Of a stretch of DNA of 64,000 bases, positions 31,472 through 41,128 are shown piece after piece. Position numbers and translations under genes: made by a program. Numbering within the stretch: the first letter of the stretch is position 1; the number at the start of each line of letters is the position of its first letter. This stretch comes from Oscheius sp. JU75 (Eukaryota; Nematoda; Chromadorea; Rhabditida; Rhabditidae). Location: positions 1,178,001 to 1,242,000 of the forward strand of contig JASJZC010000004.1 in NCBI GenBank assembly GCA_037178855.1. The letters run 5' to 3'. The notes under the pieces are model-generated. The model made no database searches, had not been told where the DNA came from, and saw nothing but the letters and a program-made list of their open reading frames with translations.

Positions 31472-32672
31472 ATGGAGTGTCCAATCTGTTTGAATCAGTA
31501 CGGTGAGTGATCGAGAGAGAATAAGTTGTCGATTGATCCCGAGATTGGTTAGGCGACTAGCCACGGCCGAGTGGTCTAGTGGTATGATTCTCGCTTAGGG
31601 TGCGAGAGGTCCCGGGATCGATCCCCGGCTCGGCCCGATCTTTTTATCGGTTTGTACAGACCCAATTCGTCGACCAGTTACGGGCAGTTGTGGCCATTCA
31701 CTCTGCTCCGACTGTGCTTCCAACCTCCAAGGCTCCGATTGCCCAAGCTGTCGTCGAAACAGTGCTTTCAGAGACCCCATCAACAATTATCTGGCCTCTG
31801 GTGAGCGACTAATTTTTTTTTCACGTACCCTAATGTCGCTGCGTCTATCGATTGTTTCTCAAAAGCTTGACCTTATTCAGAGCTTAACGACCAGTTGGTA
31901 TCCTCCGCACACAGCCTCGAACGACGACAAAACCTCATCCAAGGCGAGTTTTCCGCATCAAAATTTAGAAAATCTCCATTTCAGACCTCCAGGACCAGTT
32001 TGTAACAGTGAACGCGGATCTGGCACGAGAGATGGCCAAGGCGGACGGTAGGAGACCTAAAACCGGTGATGATTGGGAAGTCATTCCAGACCTCGGCAGT
32101 CTTCAGCAGGAAAATGCTGCCTTAAAGAGGATGCTGGATGGTGAGTTAACACTCGAAAAAAAAAATCTTTTCCAGAGGTCTCCGACAAACTGTCTCGATG
32201 TGAAGGCTCCGTGAATCATTACAAAAGCAAGGTGGACCAGATTGAGAGAGAAAACACATGCTTGAAGAACAAGATATTGCAGCTGGAGAATGAACAAGAA
32301 GGTTTGTGCTTTTTAGAGATTTACAACAAGTAAATTTCAGGATTCCTCCGTCGCGAGGCGGAGCAGGAAAGAAGAGAAAAGGAACGGAATGACTGGGATC
32401 TAATGGAAGGTAGGAGTCGGTCAGGAAAAAACTAAAAATAACCAGATTACGAAAATGTGCCACAGCCGGAGAACGTGGTCATGGTTCTTCCAGCCAGGCA
32501 GTTGATGCGCGACGAAACAAAGAAGCAGCTGACAGATCTCGGAATTGTGCTCATCCACAGAGCGGATCTGACATCGCGACAGCTTCTGGCCACCTCGAAG
32601 AAGCAATATCACGAGACTGTGGTTCCAATGGTCAACACGCTCGTCAAGAAGGCGGCTGAGATGATTGTGTGA
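31472..32672 (+). CDS. RING-finger/coiled-coil protein (copy C, no CaaX)
   Basis: Third member of the RING/coiled-coil family. MECPICLNQY, a 157-nt intron that carries a tRNA gene, then DPIRRPVTGSCGHSLCSDCA, CPSCRRNSAF, NYLASEL and a long coiled coil (SSAHSLERRQNLIQDLQDQF, SLQQENAALKRMLDEVSDKL, YKSKVDQIERENTCLKNKIL, RREAEQERREKERNDWDLME). The C-terminal 70 residues (VVMVLPARQLMRDETKKQL, GIVLIHRADLTSRQL, VPMVNTLVKKAAEMIV) look globular, and there is no CaaX box. The first two introns split codons at the same places as in copies A and B. The third intron appears to be GC-AG (GCGAGT donor near 31943). An AATAAA follows at about 32703. Confidence 0.8.
31565..31636 (+). tRNA. tRNA-Pro (anticodon AGG)
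   Basis: Seventy-two bases fold as a complete tRNA. Acceptor stem GGCCGAG pairs with CTCGGCC at 31629-31635, D arm GTCTAGTGGTATGATTC, anticodon stem-loop CTCGCTTAGGGTGCGAG with AGG, T arm CCGGGATCGATCCCCGG. A and B boxes are intact. The whole gene lies in the first intron (31503-31659) of the RING gene, in the same orientation. No tRNA intron and, as normal in eukaryotes, no encoded CCA. Confidence 0.95.
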
Positions 32673-32834
32673 CTTTATCCAGTAAAACTACGTGTACTTT
32701 GAAATAAATCTATCATTTATATCACGAGACAATATATGGGGGTCAACAACAATAATTCTACTTCAGAAGAAGTCCTAAATGATATTGGAGGGAAGACAGA
32801 AAGATATTCGATGGGAAAGAGAGAAAAGGCCAGA

Positions 32835-34744
32835 TTACTGAAGGACTAGGCCGACCTGATTCGCTTCCATTGTGGGACACTTCCAGTTGTAGAGATAGTA
32901 CTGCAGGTTGCCGTCTCCGATGCCGAACTTGAGCTCCTCGAGGAACGACTGGTTATCCATGAGATCCAGGGCGTTGAAGACGTCGAAGCCGTTCTGAAAA
33001 CCAGTTTTTGTGAGAAAAAAAAAACTTGCAGGCTGCGCTGTAGTAAAACTGAATATAGACCAAACAAATGCAAAGACAGGCTAGAAGTGGTTCCTAGTGT
33101 TTCATAACAATGCATAGACGTTTGGACTCAAACCCGACTTGTTTGGGCGCCATAGTCGGAGCGCTAACCGACAGAGCCGGAAAGCTGGTGGGCGCAATTT
33201 AGAACATATACGAATTTAGACAATGGGTAAATAAATACCAACCTTGACCGCAAAGACGAGAGCATCGTTTATGAGCTGCTTGAGGGAGACAGTTGTGGCC
33301 ACGTGGTAGTACAGGTAAGCGGCGTTTATGGTCTTGTGAACCGGATGTTGCATGACAGACGAGGGCAGATTGTAGAATGAGACGAAGTCAGTGATCTTCC
33401 CCTCGGTCTAAACATTTCCTATTAAACCCGTTTAAAAGAACGAACCTCGACAACATACGCGTAAACGACCTTATCCCTCGGGGTGAAGATATACTTGAAC
33501 TCCTCCAAGCTCAGAATGGGAGCAATACTGTACTTCTTGAGATGCTCATTGAGGATTTTGTAGGCGCCAGCGTAGTCGCGGTCCTCGATGGCACGAATTC
33601 CACGAGTTACAGGCTCGGCGGGGACCTTATACAGTTTGATGGTCCGCGACAGGGTCATCTTGGGTGGCAGATGAGAGAACTTGCACTCGATCAGCTTCTT
33701 CGGGTTCAGAGACCGGTGCCAGTATCTGAATTTTTTTATCAGCTTACAGTCTAGTTTCGGCCAAACTATCTAGAGAAGTGAATGAAGAATCACCTGCAAA
33801 CAGCGATGGGCTTCGGTATGACAATACCGGCGGTGTAGGCGGCTTGGAAGATACCCTCGAGATTGACACGACGGGTGATCTCTCGGATAAGAACGGGAGC
33901 AACTCGCTTCGATCTGAAACACAAAGAAATGGTCATAAATCGAGTGCCTCTACCTCAAGCGCTTGTGGACGCACAAGAAGTTGATCTCAACCATCTTAAC
34001 GGTTTTCTCGTAGACACGAAGCGTCTGCGGAACGGCCGATATGAAGGCTACAAGCTTGCCGCTAGCTTTGGCACGAACTCCGCAGTGCCACTGAGACAGC
34101 CAGCCAGGAACCTTGAGAGCCCAAGAGAGAAACTCAGACGAGTAGTCGAACCGGAACATGTTGTCCTCGTCCTCTACGTAATTTTCTGTGAGAAGAGTGT
34201 ACAGCTCTTTGAGCTGTTCGGCATTGTTCAGATCCACATCGGACCAGGTGAAGGCATCCGGGAGGGTGTAAGGCTCAGCACGGATCTGAACAAAGTCATT
34301 GATATCAAAACTAGGTAACAAACCTGAGCGATGGAGAGGTCCGGCTCGATAAAGGTATTAGTTTCCTGATCGATGTTCTCGGAGAACTTTGGCACGGGCT
34401 GCGTGTCCCAGAAGATATAATTCTTGTTGGCCGGGTCGACCTCGTTCGGAGCGAACTGTTGGAATTGTCGAGCCAGAGCCATCACCTGCAACGTTCATTC
34501 TTGAGCCGCGACTTTCAATCGATCGAACCTCGGCCATGTTCATGCTGGACTCGTTCGACGATCCTTCGCCATGGTGGCCCGTACAGGGTTGACCGCCGTG
34601 AGAGTGTCCATGTCCGCCGCCGGCTCCTCCGTGAGAATGTCCGTGGACTCCATCATGAGAATGTCCATGACCCTCCTCGTCGTCATGGGAATGTCCGTGG
34701 CAACCGCCGGCTCCTCCGTGAGAATGACCATGCTTTCCAGACAT
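32835..34744 (-). CDS. nmt-1: Glycylpeptide N-tetradecanoyltransferase (N-myristoyltransferase)
   Basis: Transfers myristate from myristoyl-CoA to N-terminal glycines. Starts [14 protein letters not shown], a region of GHSH-type repeats over some 50 residues, then [82 protein letters not shown] (oxyanion-hole segment), [63 protein letters not shown] and the C-terminus [11 protein letters not shown] to GLVLQ, which ends on the catalytic terminal carboxylate. Nearly full length, about 440 residues. A GATTGCAG acceptor stands just before the ATG and brc-2 ends 189 bp upstream on the same strand, so it may be the second gene of an operon. Confidence 0.96.
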
Positions 34745-34933
34745 TTTCACCCTGCAATCATGATGAACCGAGGCGAATTGAAAAAGGAACATAGGTGGCT
34801 AACAGCCACATATTATGTAACAACTGAATGCAGTTATAAAATGTTACTCGGAGCAAAAGGGGTGGAAAAATCACAGATCGAGCGAGGGTGTTGGGAAACA
34901 AGTAGATCTTTCGGTAAATATACACACGCGTAT

Positions 34934-35879
34934 TCAGCGTCTCTTCAGATGTGCTCGTAATTTCTCGGCTTCCGGAATGTCAGGATTCACCATAACTACG
35001 TCTTTCACAGTACTCGTCAGTGTCGGTGTGCCTGATTCAGCCAGATACAAAGGTAAATTACAAAACACAAACCTTTTATGACTTTTACGCGAGCCTGAAT
35101 CATCACAATCGTGCCGCTTTCGACAGTTTCGAGCGGTTTTTCTGCTCGGCGCCAAACTTCGCATTGGACCAGACATTCAGAATCATCTCGGATGGAAAAT
35201 GAACTGAAATGGAGGCCGCTACTCCTCTCGGTTCGCGTGGGAATGTCTTCGACGTAGCCGATTACTCCTGGAATTTTTCATTTGATAGATTCCGACAACA
35301 GCTCACTCAAACTTTTCCCGCTGTATTTTTCCAATTCATTGATAGCATAGTATCCTTCCAGGGTTCCGAGAGGGGTTGCGGGTGTGTTAGATGTATTTAG
35401 GACAGATCTACTGGATCCTGGAGTTGTCAATGCACATGATATGAGGCCGTTCTCGGACAGAGAAGGTCTGGCCGTTACTGGAGTGGATGATGCTCCGAAT
35501 CTCGAGGTCACGACGCGTTGAGGAAAAGGTGTAACTGGATATTGATCGCTTCAAAAAGTAAAATTAAATCGCTACCTGGCGTGCTCTGTTCTTGCGGAGG
35601 TGCGTAATTTTCCGTGTCAGCTTCGACATCTTGAACGAGTGTTCGTCCTCGGGCTAGAGCTTCCTCGCTCACGCTTATCGCCTTGTTATTTGCAGTTTTG
35701 AATTCGGTCACGATTCTGTACGGTGCTCTGCAGAAAAGCATCGATATGAAAGATAAAATATTTTTTTACTGAGGAGAGTTGACGGCTCCCAGAGAGGCTG
35801 GTGTCGACGATGTCGCTTCACAAATTTTTTTGGTCAGTACAGCTGGTTGCGGAGAAGGAAACGGCCTCTTTTTGTACAT
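34934..35879 (-). CDS. brc-2: Compact BRCA2 homolog (BRC-2) with one BRC motif and an OB fold
   Basis: Loads RAD-51 on single-stranded DNA during homologous recombination. Five exons give about 270 residues, starting MYKKRPFPSPQPAVLTKK after a TTTTTCAG acceptor. FKTANNKAISVSEEAL matches the BRC consensus F-x-T-A-x-x-K-x-I-x-V-S, followed by LVQDVE. A Ser/Thr/Pro linker follows (TPVTARPSL, LTTPGSSRSVLNTSNTPATP), then a second part with beta-strand periodicity (RVIGYVEDI, GLHFSSFSIRDDSECLVQCE, TIVMIQARVKVIKGTPTL) typical of a single-strand-binding OB fold. C. elegans BRC-2 has the same reduced design. Intron choices at 35560-35533 and 35312-35275 follow frame continuity. Function rests on the BRC motif and domain order. 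Confidence 0.8.
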
Positions 35880-35915
35880 TTCTCTGAAAAATATCGATAG
35901 TTGAGCGCTGACAAC

Positions 35916-36095
35916 ATGGAAGAAGAAATAGAGAAAGAGCAACAAGTAAACACAGGAAATATAGATGATTTAGACGTTGCAAACGATTTTTTACTTCCAC
36001 TTCGTGTAAACATAAACCTGGAATCAATTTGCAGTCATTTCCACGTGAATGAGGGTGAAAAAGTAATTGGGAAGTTCAAAATCAAGATGCAATAA
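35916..36095 (+). CDS. Small acidic ORF, 59 aa, divergent from brc-2
   Basis: Starts MEEEIEKEQQVNTGNIDDLD and ends GEKVIGKFKIKMQ. Acidic, no signal peptide, no known motif. It begins only 36 bp from the brc-2 start on the other strand, so both would use the same tiny intergenic space. A GTGTAAAC followed by TTGCAG inside it could be a very short intron. Weak candidate. Confidence 0.35.
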   Translation: MEEEIEKEQQVNTGNIDDLDVANDFLLPLRVNINLESICSHFHVNEGEKVIGKFKIKMQ

Positions 36096-36556
36096 GAGCA
36101 TGTGTCAATTGGACACATTGCCGAGTAAACAGCGGGCGTCTTTTTTCCTATTCGGTTGTGTAAGCATAAAGAAAGGAGTGAGAATGCAGTGATTCCTCAA
36201 GGTCGCGACCAGAAACGACTAAACTATAAAAAAAAACTTCAGAAATGAAGAAGCTTTGTGATTGCGCTCACTCTTATCGTTTCTGTCCAACCCCGGGCTG
36301 AGCAGGCATGTGTTTCGCGATAGGTCTACAGTACGTCAAGGATTCTCATAGCTACAGGACAATAAAGAAGTGGTCTCAGGATGACCCAAGTGAAGGGAAT
36401 TCTCTGCGGAGAGCCCGGATTCACCGAAATAAAGGGAGAATCAGTATATAGAAAGCAGAAAGACATAATACTTTAGAAAAAAAATGGGTTCGTTCGGGCA
36501 GAAAAGAAAAAATTTTACGAAGCTAACCTACAAATTTACGAGCAAAAGAGAGATAA

Positions 36557-36899
36557 TTTGAGCGCAGACATGCGCCTTAATAGTTAGGCCCAGAAAAGGT
36601 CGAACCGGGCCGATTTTTAGCACCCCGCGTTTCGGGCCGGGCCGAAACCATATTCAGCACTCAGGGTGCGCAACAGAAATCATCCAATTGAGGTTAAAGT
36701 CGCATTTTTTAAAGTTTGCGATGTTCTACAAAGTTGTAGCTTTTTTTTCTTCCCTACAGCTTTGCAACACATGACAAAGCTAAAAAATATAACCTGGCCA
36801 ATTTTTTTGCTCACCCTGAGCGCTGAAAATGCTTCCGGCCCGAAATGCAAGGGGCAGTCGGTCCAGCTGGGCCTAACGCATGTCTGTTTGAGCAAATGC
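36557..36899. mobile_element. Foldback/MITE-like element with long imperfect inverted repeats
   Basis: About 340 bp with arms of roughly 130 bp. Outer blocks CAGACATGCG (36565-36574) and TTAGGCCCAG (36584-36593) match in reverse CGCATGTCTG (36877-36886) and CTGGGCCTAA (36867-36876). Middle blocks TTTCGGGCCGG and AGCACTCAGGGTG on the left pair with CCGGCCCGAAA and CACCCTGAGCGCT on the right, and the inner arms are TGTTCTACAAAGTTGTAG (36722-36739) against CTACAGCTTTGCAACAC (36754-36770). No coding frame of its own. The rest of 36096-37060 shows no gene. Confidence 0.8.
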
Positions 36900-37060
36900 T
36901 CGGACACCTTTTGAATCGCCGCCATAAAAAATGGCTACTGTATGGAAAATGTTACCTTCGAGAAATGTACCTTCGAAATTAGCTTCTAATACTTCGTTCT
37001 TATTTTCGTTTGTTTTCCTATTCTCGTGTCATTTTTTCCAGCTCTGGACGTGCTGTGTAG

Positions 37061-37905
37061 ATGACGATGAACGAAGATATTCTCGTCACAAAATCTCTTT
37101 ATGACGACTTTTCGCAGCCAACTGCCAGCCGCGAATTTGAAGTTATCGTCGAGGAGCAGTCTTTGTCAGTTTTTCCAATAATGCGGGAGCAAATATAGTT
37201 CCAGGTTTCTGAACGCTGGTTGGCTGGCCGAACTGTCTCCATGGTTTCAAGATTATTGTTACGGCGAAACTCCACGAACTCGAATTCATGTTGATGACAT
37301 CAGATACCAGGATATGCTCGAATTTTTCCGATGTATCTTCTTCTGCCCAATGCGAAAACCGCTATCAAGTCAGTTTTTTGTGTACTCTTCAACACATCAT
37401 TTCAGTGGCTAACGTGGACTTGGTTATGCGCTGTGCTTCGCGCTTCGAGATGCGTCCAGTGGTCGCCCGATGCGAGAGATTCATTTCCCACAATGCTAAC
37501 ACATTCGAACGCAACAATCTCTTCAAGGTATGATCAATCCACGGTTTTTATGAAATCAACTTTTTAGGTAACCTGCGCTTTGTCGCGTTGTGACCCAAAC
37601 AGCACCACAATGAGCGTGCTCGTCGATAGATTGGCCTCGATCCGTGAAGAGGACCTGTCCAGCATGAATTTTGACAAGATGCCTGGCGAGGTAGTGGCCG
37701 ATGTGTATCGAGAGAAGATGAGACGTCGTCGCGAGGCTACCCGCTCCATTTTCTGCCCTCTGTACGCTTCTTTCTTTTCTTTAGGCAGTATAAATGCTTC
37801 AGATCTTGGATCGAATCTATATTCCGTAAGAAGAAACCAGGTCATCAGACTACTCATCTTTCCCAACGTGGTCGAAGTCATCATCTTGACCCCAACTCTC
37901 CGTGA
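37061..37905 (+). CDS. BTB/POZ-domain protein
   Basis: Five exons give about 220 residues starting MTMNEDILVTKSLYDDF. A BTB/POZ fold is suggested by REFEVIVEEQSLFLNAGWLA, LAELSPWFQDYCYGETPRTR, HVDDIRYQDMLEFFRCIFF and VDLVMRCASRFEMRPVVARC followed by ERFISHN and LFKVTCALSRCD, in the order of BTB strands and helices. Such proteins often bring substrates to CUL3 ligases. Introns are 36 to 41 nt. The last exon follows a 41-nt intron and reads LSWIESIFRKKKPGHQTTHL to DPNSP; an unspliced reading would continue differently to about 37930. There is no MATH or Kelch domain, so it is a BTB-only protein. Confidence 0.78.
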
Positions 37906-38122
37906 GAAAACCTCGCAACAAACTCCGTAACCTCATGTCGTCTTAATTCTCCTCCTTGTTAGTATTCGGTCTCCTATTCATGTCAACTTAGTTTATAGAG
38001 AAGTTCTAACCAGTATTATTGTCCGTATCAGTTTTTTGTTCTTCCGTATAGAATTGCGTAATAAATCGACTGGTTTAGATATTGAACATGGATTAAAGCC
38101 TTTCTTTATTAAAAAAAACAAC

Positions 38123-39231
38123 TTAGAGATCACCAGATGGTTTGAAGGAGGGCGATCTCTTCTCGGTCTTCTTCAATTTCTTCTTTTCCTGTAGGATGTC
38201 AACCAGCTCGCCGTAGAGACGATGATTGCTGCCATGAGCTATTACTTTATTTTCTTTCAGATGAGAGAAACGAAATTACCGCGCAGAATGAGTTCTCCCT
38301 TCTTGATGACAGCTTCGACGAACTTGTTGACGAGGGTCTGATCGAGCTGGTTGTTGTCAATGTCGGCCAAGGTGCAGTAATGAGCCAGGGGCGGGGCCAT
38401 TGTGGACAGCGTCTTCGGCAACATGAAGACATTGACACGAGGCAAGAACTGTGTGCGACCGTAGTCGACCAGGTAGACCTGGACCTCCTTGGTACCCTTC
38501 ATCCGGATCACGGCTCTCTTGACCTCGCCGTCGATTAGAGCCGCACAAGCAGCCTCGGGAGCACATGTCTCATTGGTCAAAGGACATAGTCGGATCTCGT
38601 CGGAGCAGGTATCCAGAACACGTTCGACATCTTCCAGACGCTCGAGATCGTCCTTGCGAATGACGTAGATTTCCAGAGGTGAGATGACGTGCAACACCTT
38701 GGCCCGAATCGTCTCTCCGATGCGTAAATAGACGGGCAGAGGGAAGCGGCTGGCCGGATCCTCGGGCTCCATCTCAAAAGGCTCGCAATCGCCGGCGGCT
38801 GTCAACTCGGAAGGCGGGAGGAGCTCCGGGAGCGGGTCTTGAAGAGGCTTCATCGGTGGAAAGTCCTGCTCCATCGTGAAGAGAACGTTCTCCGTCTGGG
38901 AGGGGCAGCTCGACGAGTTCTCGCTCTTCGTCATCGTCGATCTCTCAAAACGATTCGTCAGCTCCTCTGCAGTTTTTTTGTTGGATTTGATGACAAAGGA
39001 CTAACCGTAAGCATGGCTCTCAAGCTTGCTGAGACTCTTCCTCAGCTGGGTGATAGTCTTGGTCAGCTCGTTCCAGAGTCGCTCTCCCTCCGTCTTCTGA
39101 CGACAGGCACCAATCTTTTGGTACAATTGCGATATCTGCACGTCTTTCTGGTTAGGGTCCTTCCACAAAATAACCACTTTTTGGTAACCTTCGTCCACGT
39201 TTCGCCTGTATCTGTCGTTCATCTTGGACAT
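38123..39231 (-). CDS. Tudor-domain protein with N-terminal coiled coil
   Basis: Starts MSKMNDRYRRNVDEGYQKVV (upstream frame may extend through an acceptor at about 39295). A helical coiled-coil region follows (KTITQLRKSLSKLESHAYEE), then an acidic/proline linker and an extended Tudor fold: LRIGETIRAKVLHVISPLEI, YVIRKDDLERLEDVERVLD, KRAVIRMKGTKEVQVYLVDY with GRTQFLPRVNVFMLPKTL, the VYLVDYG motif being the family signature. The C-terminus is basic (LQEKKKLKKTEKRSP). Three exons; intron 1 about 38965-39003, intron 2 a 35-nt gap near 38240-38280. Proteins of this type bind dimethyl-arginine partners and often act in germ granules or small-RNA pathways, which is an inference here. Its 5' end faces the gene at 39395. 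Confidence 0.82.
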
Positions 39232-39394
39232 CCAGCTGCGAGAGACGAAGATCCGTCGAGAGAGTTTGTTCCGATTGAAATAGCTTCTGGAAGACAATTT
39301 AGATAGTTCCGAAACAGTGCAGTGTTTCGGAGTTTTTGCAATTAGGGGAAGAATGGCTTCTTGTCCCAGTTGAAGTCTCGAAAGGCCGCCGGGA

Positions 39395-39598
39395 ATGGAC
39401 GACACGACGAAGAAGAAGAAGAGGGAAGAAGTGACCCCGGACGAGGACACGCTTCGACTGCCACTTGTCCACGCAGTCCGATCGGAGTACTACCTCAAGC
39501 CGCTCAATAATGGCTATTCGCTCATACCGGAGATTCAACAGGATGTGACCAAATACGAGGAAGAGATGAAGCGAATCAGCGAAATGAACAAGAAGTAG
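39395..39598 (+). CDS. Small charged protein, 67 aa
   Basis: Single exon starting MDDTTKKKKREEVTPDEDTL and ending EEEMKRISEMNKK. Good coding character, with an AATAAA ten bases after the stop. The middle (LPLVHAVRSEYYLKPLNNGY) looks structured and the end is a short helix. Family not recognised. It is divergent from the Tudor gene; the two starts are about 160 bp apart. Confidence 0.6.
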   Translation: MDDTTKKKKREEVTPDEDTLRLPLVHAVRSEYYLKPLNNGYSLIPEIQQDVTKYEEEMKRISEMNKK

Positions 39599-40024
39599 CA
39601 ACACGATAATAAACGAGTCGGTACCTAGCTCTTCTCCTCTCTGGATAGCAAGGGAAGACGACAAACAGACTGTATTGTATCCAGAAGATTCTCGGAGATC
39701 TACTGGTTGGAACGAAAGTTGGCTGGACCGGTGGGAAAAACAATAGTAGCAACGACAGAATGGTGCTTGGATGTACTGTACTGAATATAGAACACGAGCA
39801 ATAGTTAATTGAAACGGTTTTCCACGCTGTATGGATACGAGAAGCAGGATTTCTTGTCGGCAGGATTGGTCAGAGTCGAGAGCAGACGTGAGCCATTGGT
39901 TACTCGCACATAACACCTAAGGTGCATTCCACTGCCCTGGCAGTTGGACTAACCCATTAGGAACTGTTCGGTGATGCTACTGAGTCAATAAAATCCGGAA
40001 TGTGCTCCTCACTATTCTGAGAAC

Positions 40025-40360
40025 TTAAAGGTAAGAGTAACCGTTTTCAGACGCTCGTGAAGACCGAAGACCGTCAAGTAGAATGGAAAGAGTACATCTA
40101 GCTAGGAAGTAGATAGTACAGAATATCCTCCAGTTGTCCCCTGGTGCTACCGAGAGCCAGTAGAAGTACCACACTGCAATCTCAAGGGTAGCAGACAATA
40201 TGAATTGCTGCCATTGAAAAGGTGCTGGCTGAGTATTTACCAAAAGAGTTATGGGAATCATAACCCAATAGTTACTAACAAGAAGACATTGAGTACTGGG
40301 CACTGGGATTGTAGTCTTAGAGATATGGTCTGGTTGCCTAAGCATGTCTTTTTCTTTCAT
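40025..40360 (-). CDS. Possible small membrane protein, 111 aa
   Basis: ATG frame starting MKEKDMLRQPDHISKTTIPV. Three hydrophobic stretches (LLVSNYWVMIPITLLV, FILSATLEIAVWYFYWL, IFCTIYFLARCTLSILL) could be membrane spans. No family match and no splice signals. It could be the remnant of a chemoreceptor. Confidence 0.3.
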   Translation of the reverse strand: MKEKDMLRQPDHISKTTIPVPSTQCLLVSNYWVMIPITLLVNTQPAPFQWQQFILSATLEIAVWYFYWLSVAPGDNWRIFCTIYFLARCTLSILLDGLRSSRASENGYSYL

Positions 40361-40761
40361 ACTCTTCCATTCATATAATACCTCTTACAGTATCCCTTGC
40401 TCTAATACTTAGTTCGCCTACAAAGAGATCAGAGCAACACTCTCCTCCCATTCCAAGCAGTCAGTGCGTTTACGACTCTCCTCCCACAACTCTTACTCTG
40501 ATCTTCGGTTCAAGGTACTCTATCTCCCTTTCACAATTAGTAATTGCAGTTTAAATTTCCCGCCAAAAACGAGTAATCGTGCTCCAATGACACGCGGGAA
40601 GCGACCGCTTCGCGAACGTTCGCCGTGATTGGCCTATTTCCCCTCAAAGTCCCTTTTTATGTCATATGTCAATCGATACGAATGTTTACCATTCTCATTG
40701 AATTCTATTAGGATTCAGCATTGAAATGCGGTCAGTTCTCATTTTGGTTCTGTTTCTTATC

Positions 40762-41055
40762 TTATATGACTACCCAATTCTCAATAGAATCTGTTGATGG
40801 GACTGCTAGTCCTACCCATGAGGAACATCCAGCCTCATTCGAGAGTGATATCAGCTCCTCAATCACATTTCCGAACCGTCTACGATACTCCACGGTCACA
40901 TGACCCAAAGCGATCAAAAGTTCTTTCTTCCCCTCGGGACCCGCAGTTTCTAAGCGAGAAGGTCTTGTCGCGTTCGGATATCGATTTTTAGCCAATTTCG
41001 AAAGCGATTTCGCAACATTTGCGAATCGCGTCGAATCAAGGTCATCATTCGTCAT
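40762..41055 (-). CDS. Possible small protein divergent from smo-1
   Basis: Uninterrupted ATG frame of 97 codons starting MTNDDLDSTRFANVAKSLSK, with plausible amphipathic helices (ELLIALGHVTVEYRRRFGNV, IEELISLSNEAG). It ends about IENWVVI. The start lies 73 bp from the smo-1 ATG on the opposite strand. No recognised domain; it may be a chance frame in the smo-1 promoter. Confidence 0.3.
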   Translation of the reverse strand: MTNDDLDSTRFANVAKSLSKLAKNRYPNATRPSRLETAGPEGKKELLIALGHVTVEYRRRFGNVIEELISLSNEAGCSSWVGLAVPSTDSIENWVVI

Positions 41056-41128
41056 TCGACAACTTGTTCTCTCTCTTCTCTTCTCTCGTTTTCTCTCCCA
41101 GCTTCCAAATTACAGATCTATAGAAACA

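Larger units (their letters stand above)
39599..41128. other. Intergenic region with two weak ORFs and the smo-1 promoter
   Basis: Holds the weak reverse-strand frames at 40025-40360 and 40762-41055. The stretch 40580-40660 is GC-rich for this window (CACGCGGGAAGCGACCGC, GCGAACGTTCGC) and may belong to a promoter. 41070-41110 is CT-rich, leading to smo-1. Confidence 0.5.

Noticed and set aside
34459-34960. Forward frames opposite nmt-1
   Set aside because: Mirror images of the GHSH-repeat exon, rich in Arg/Val/Ser from reading the repeat antisense.
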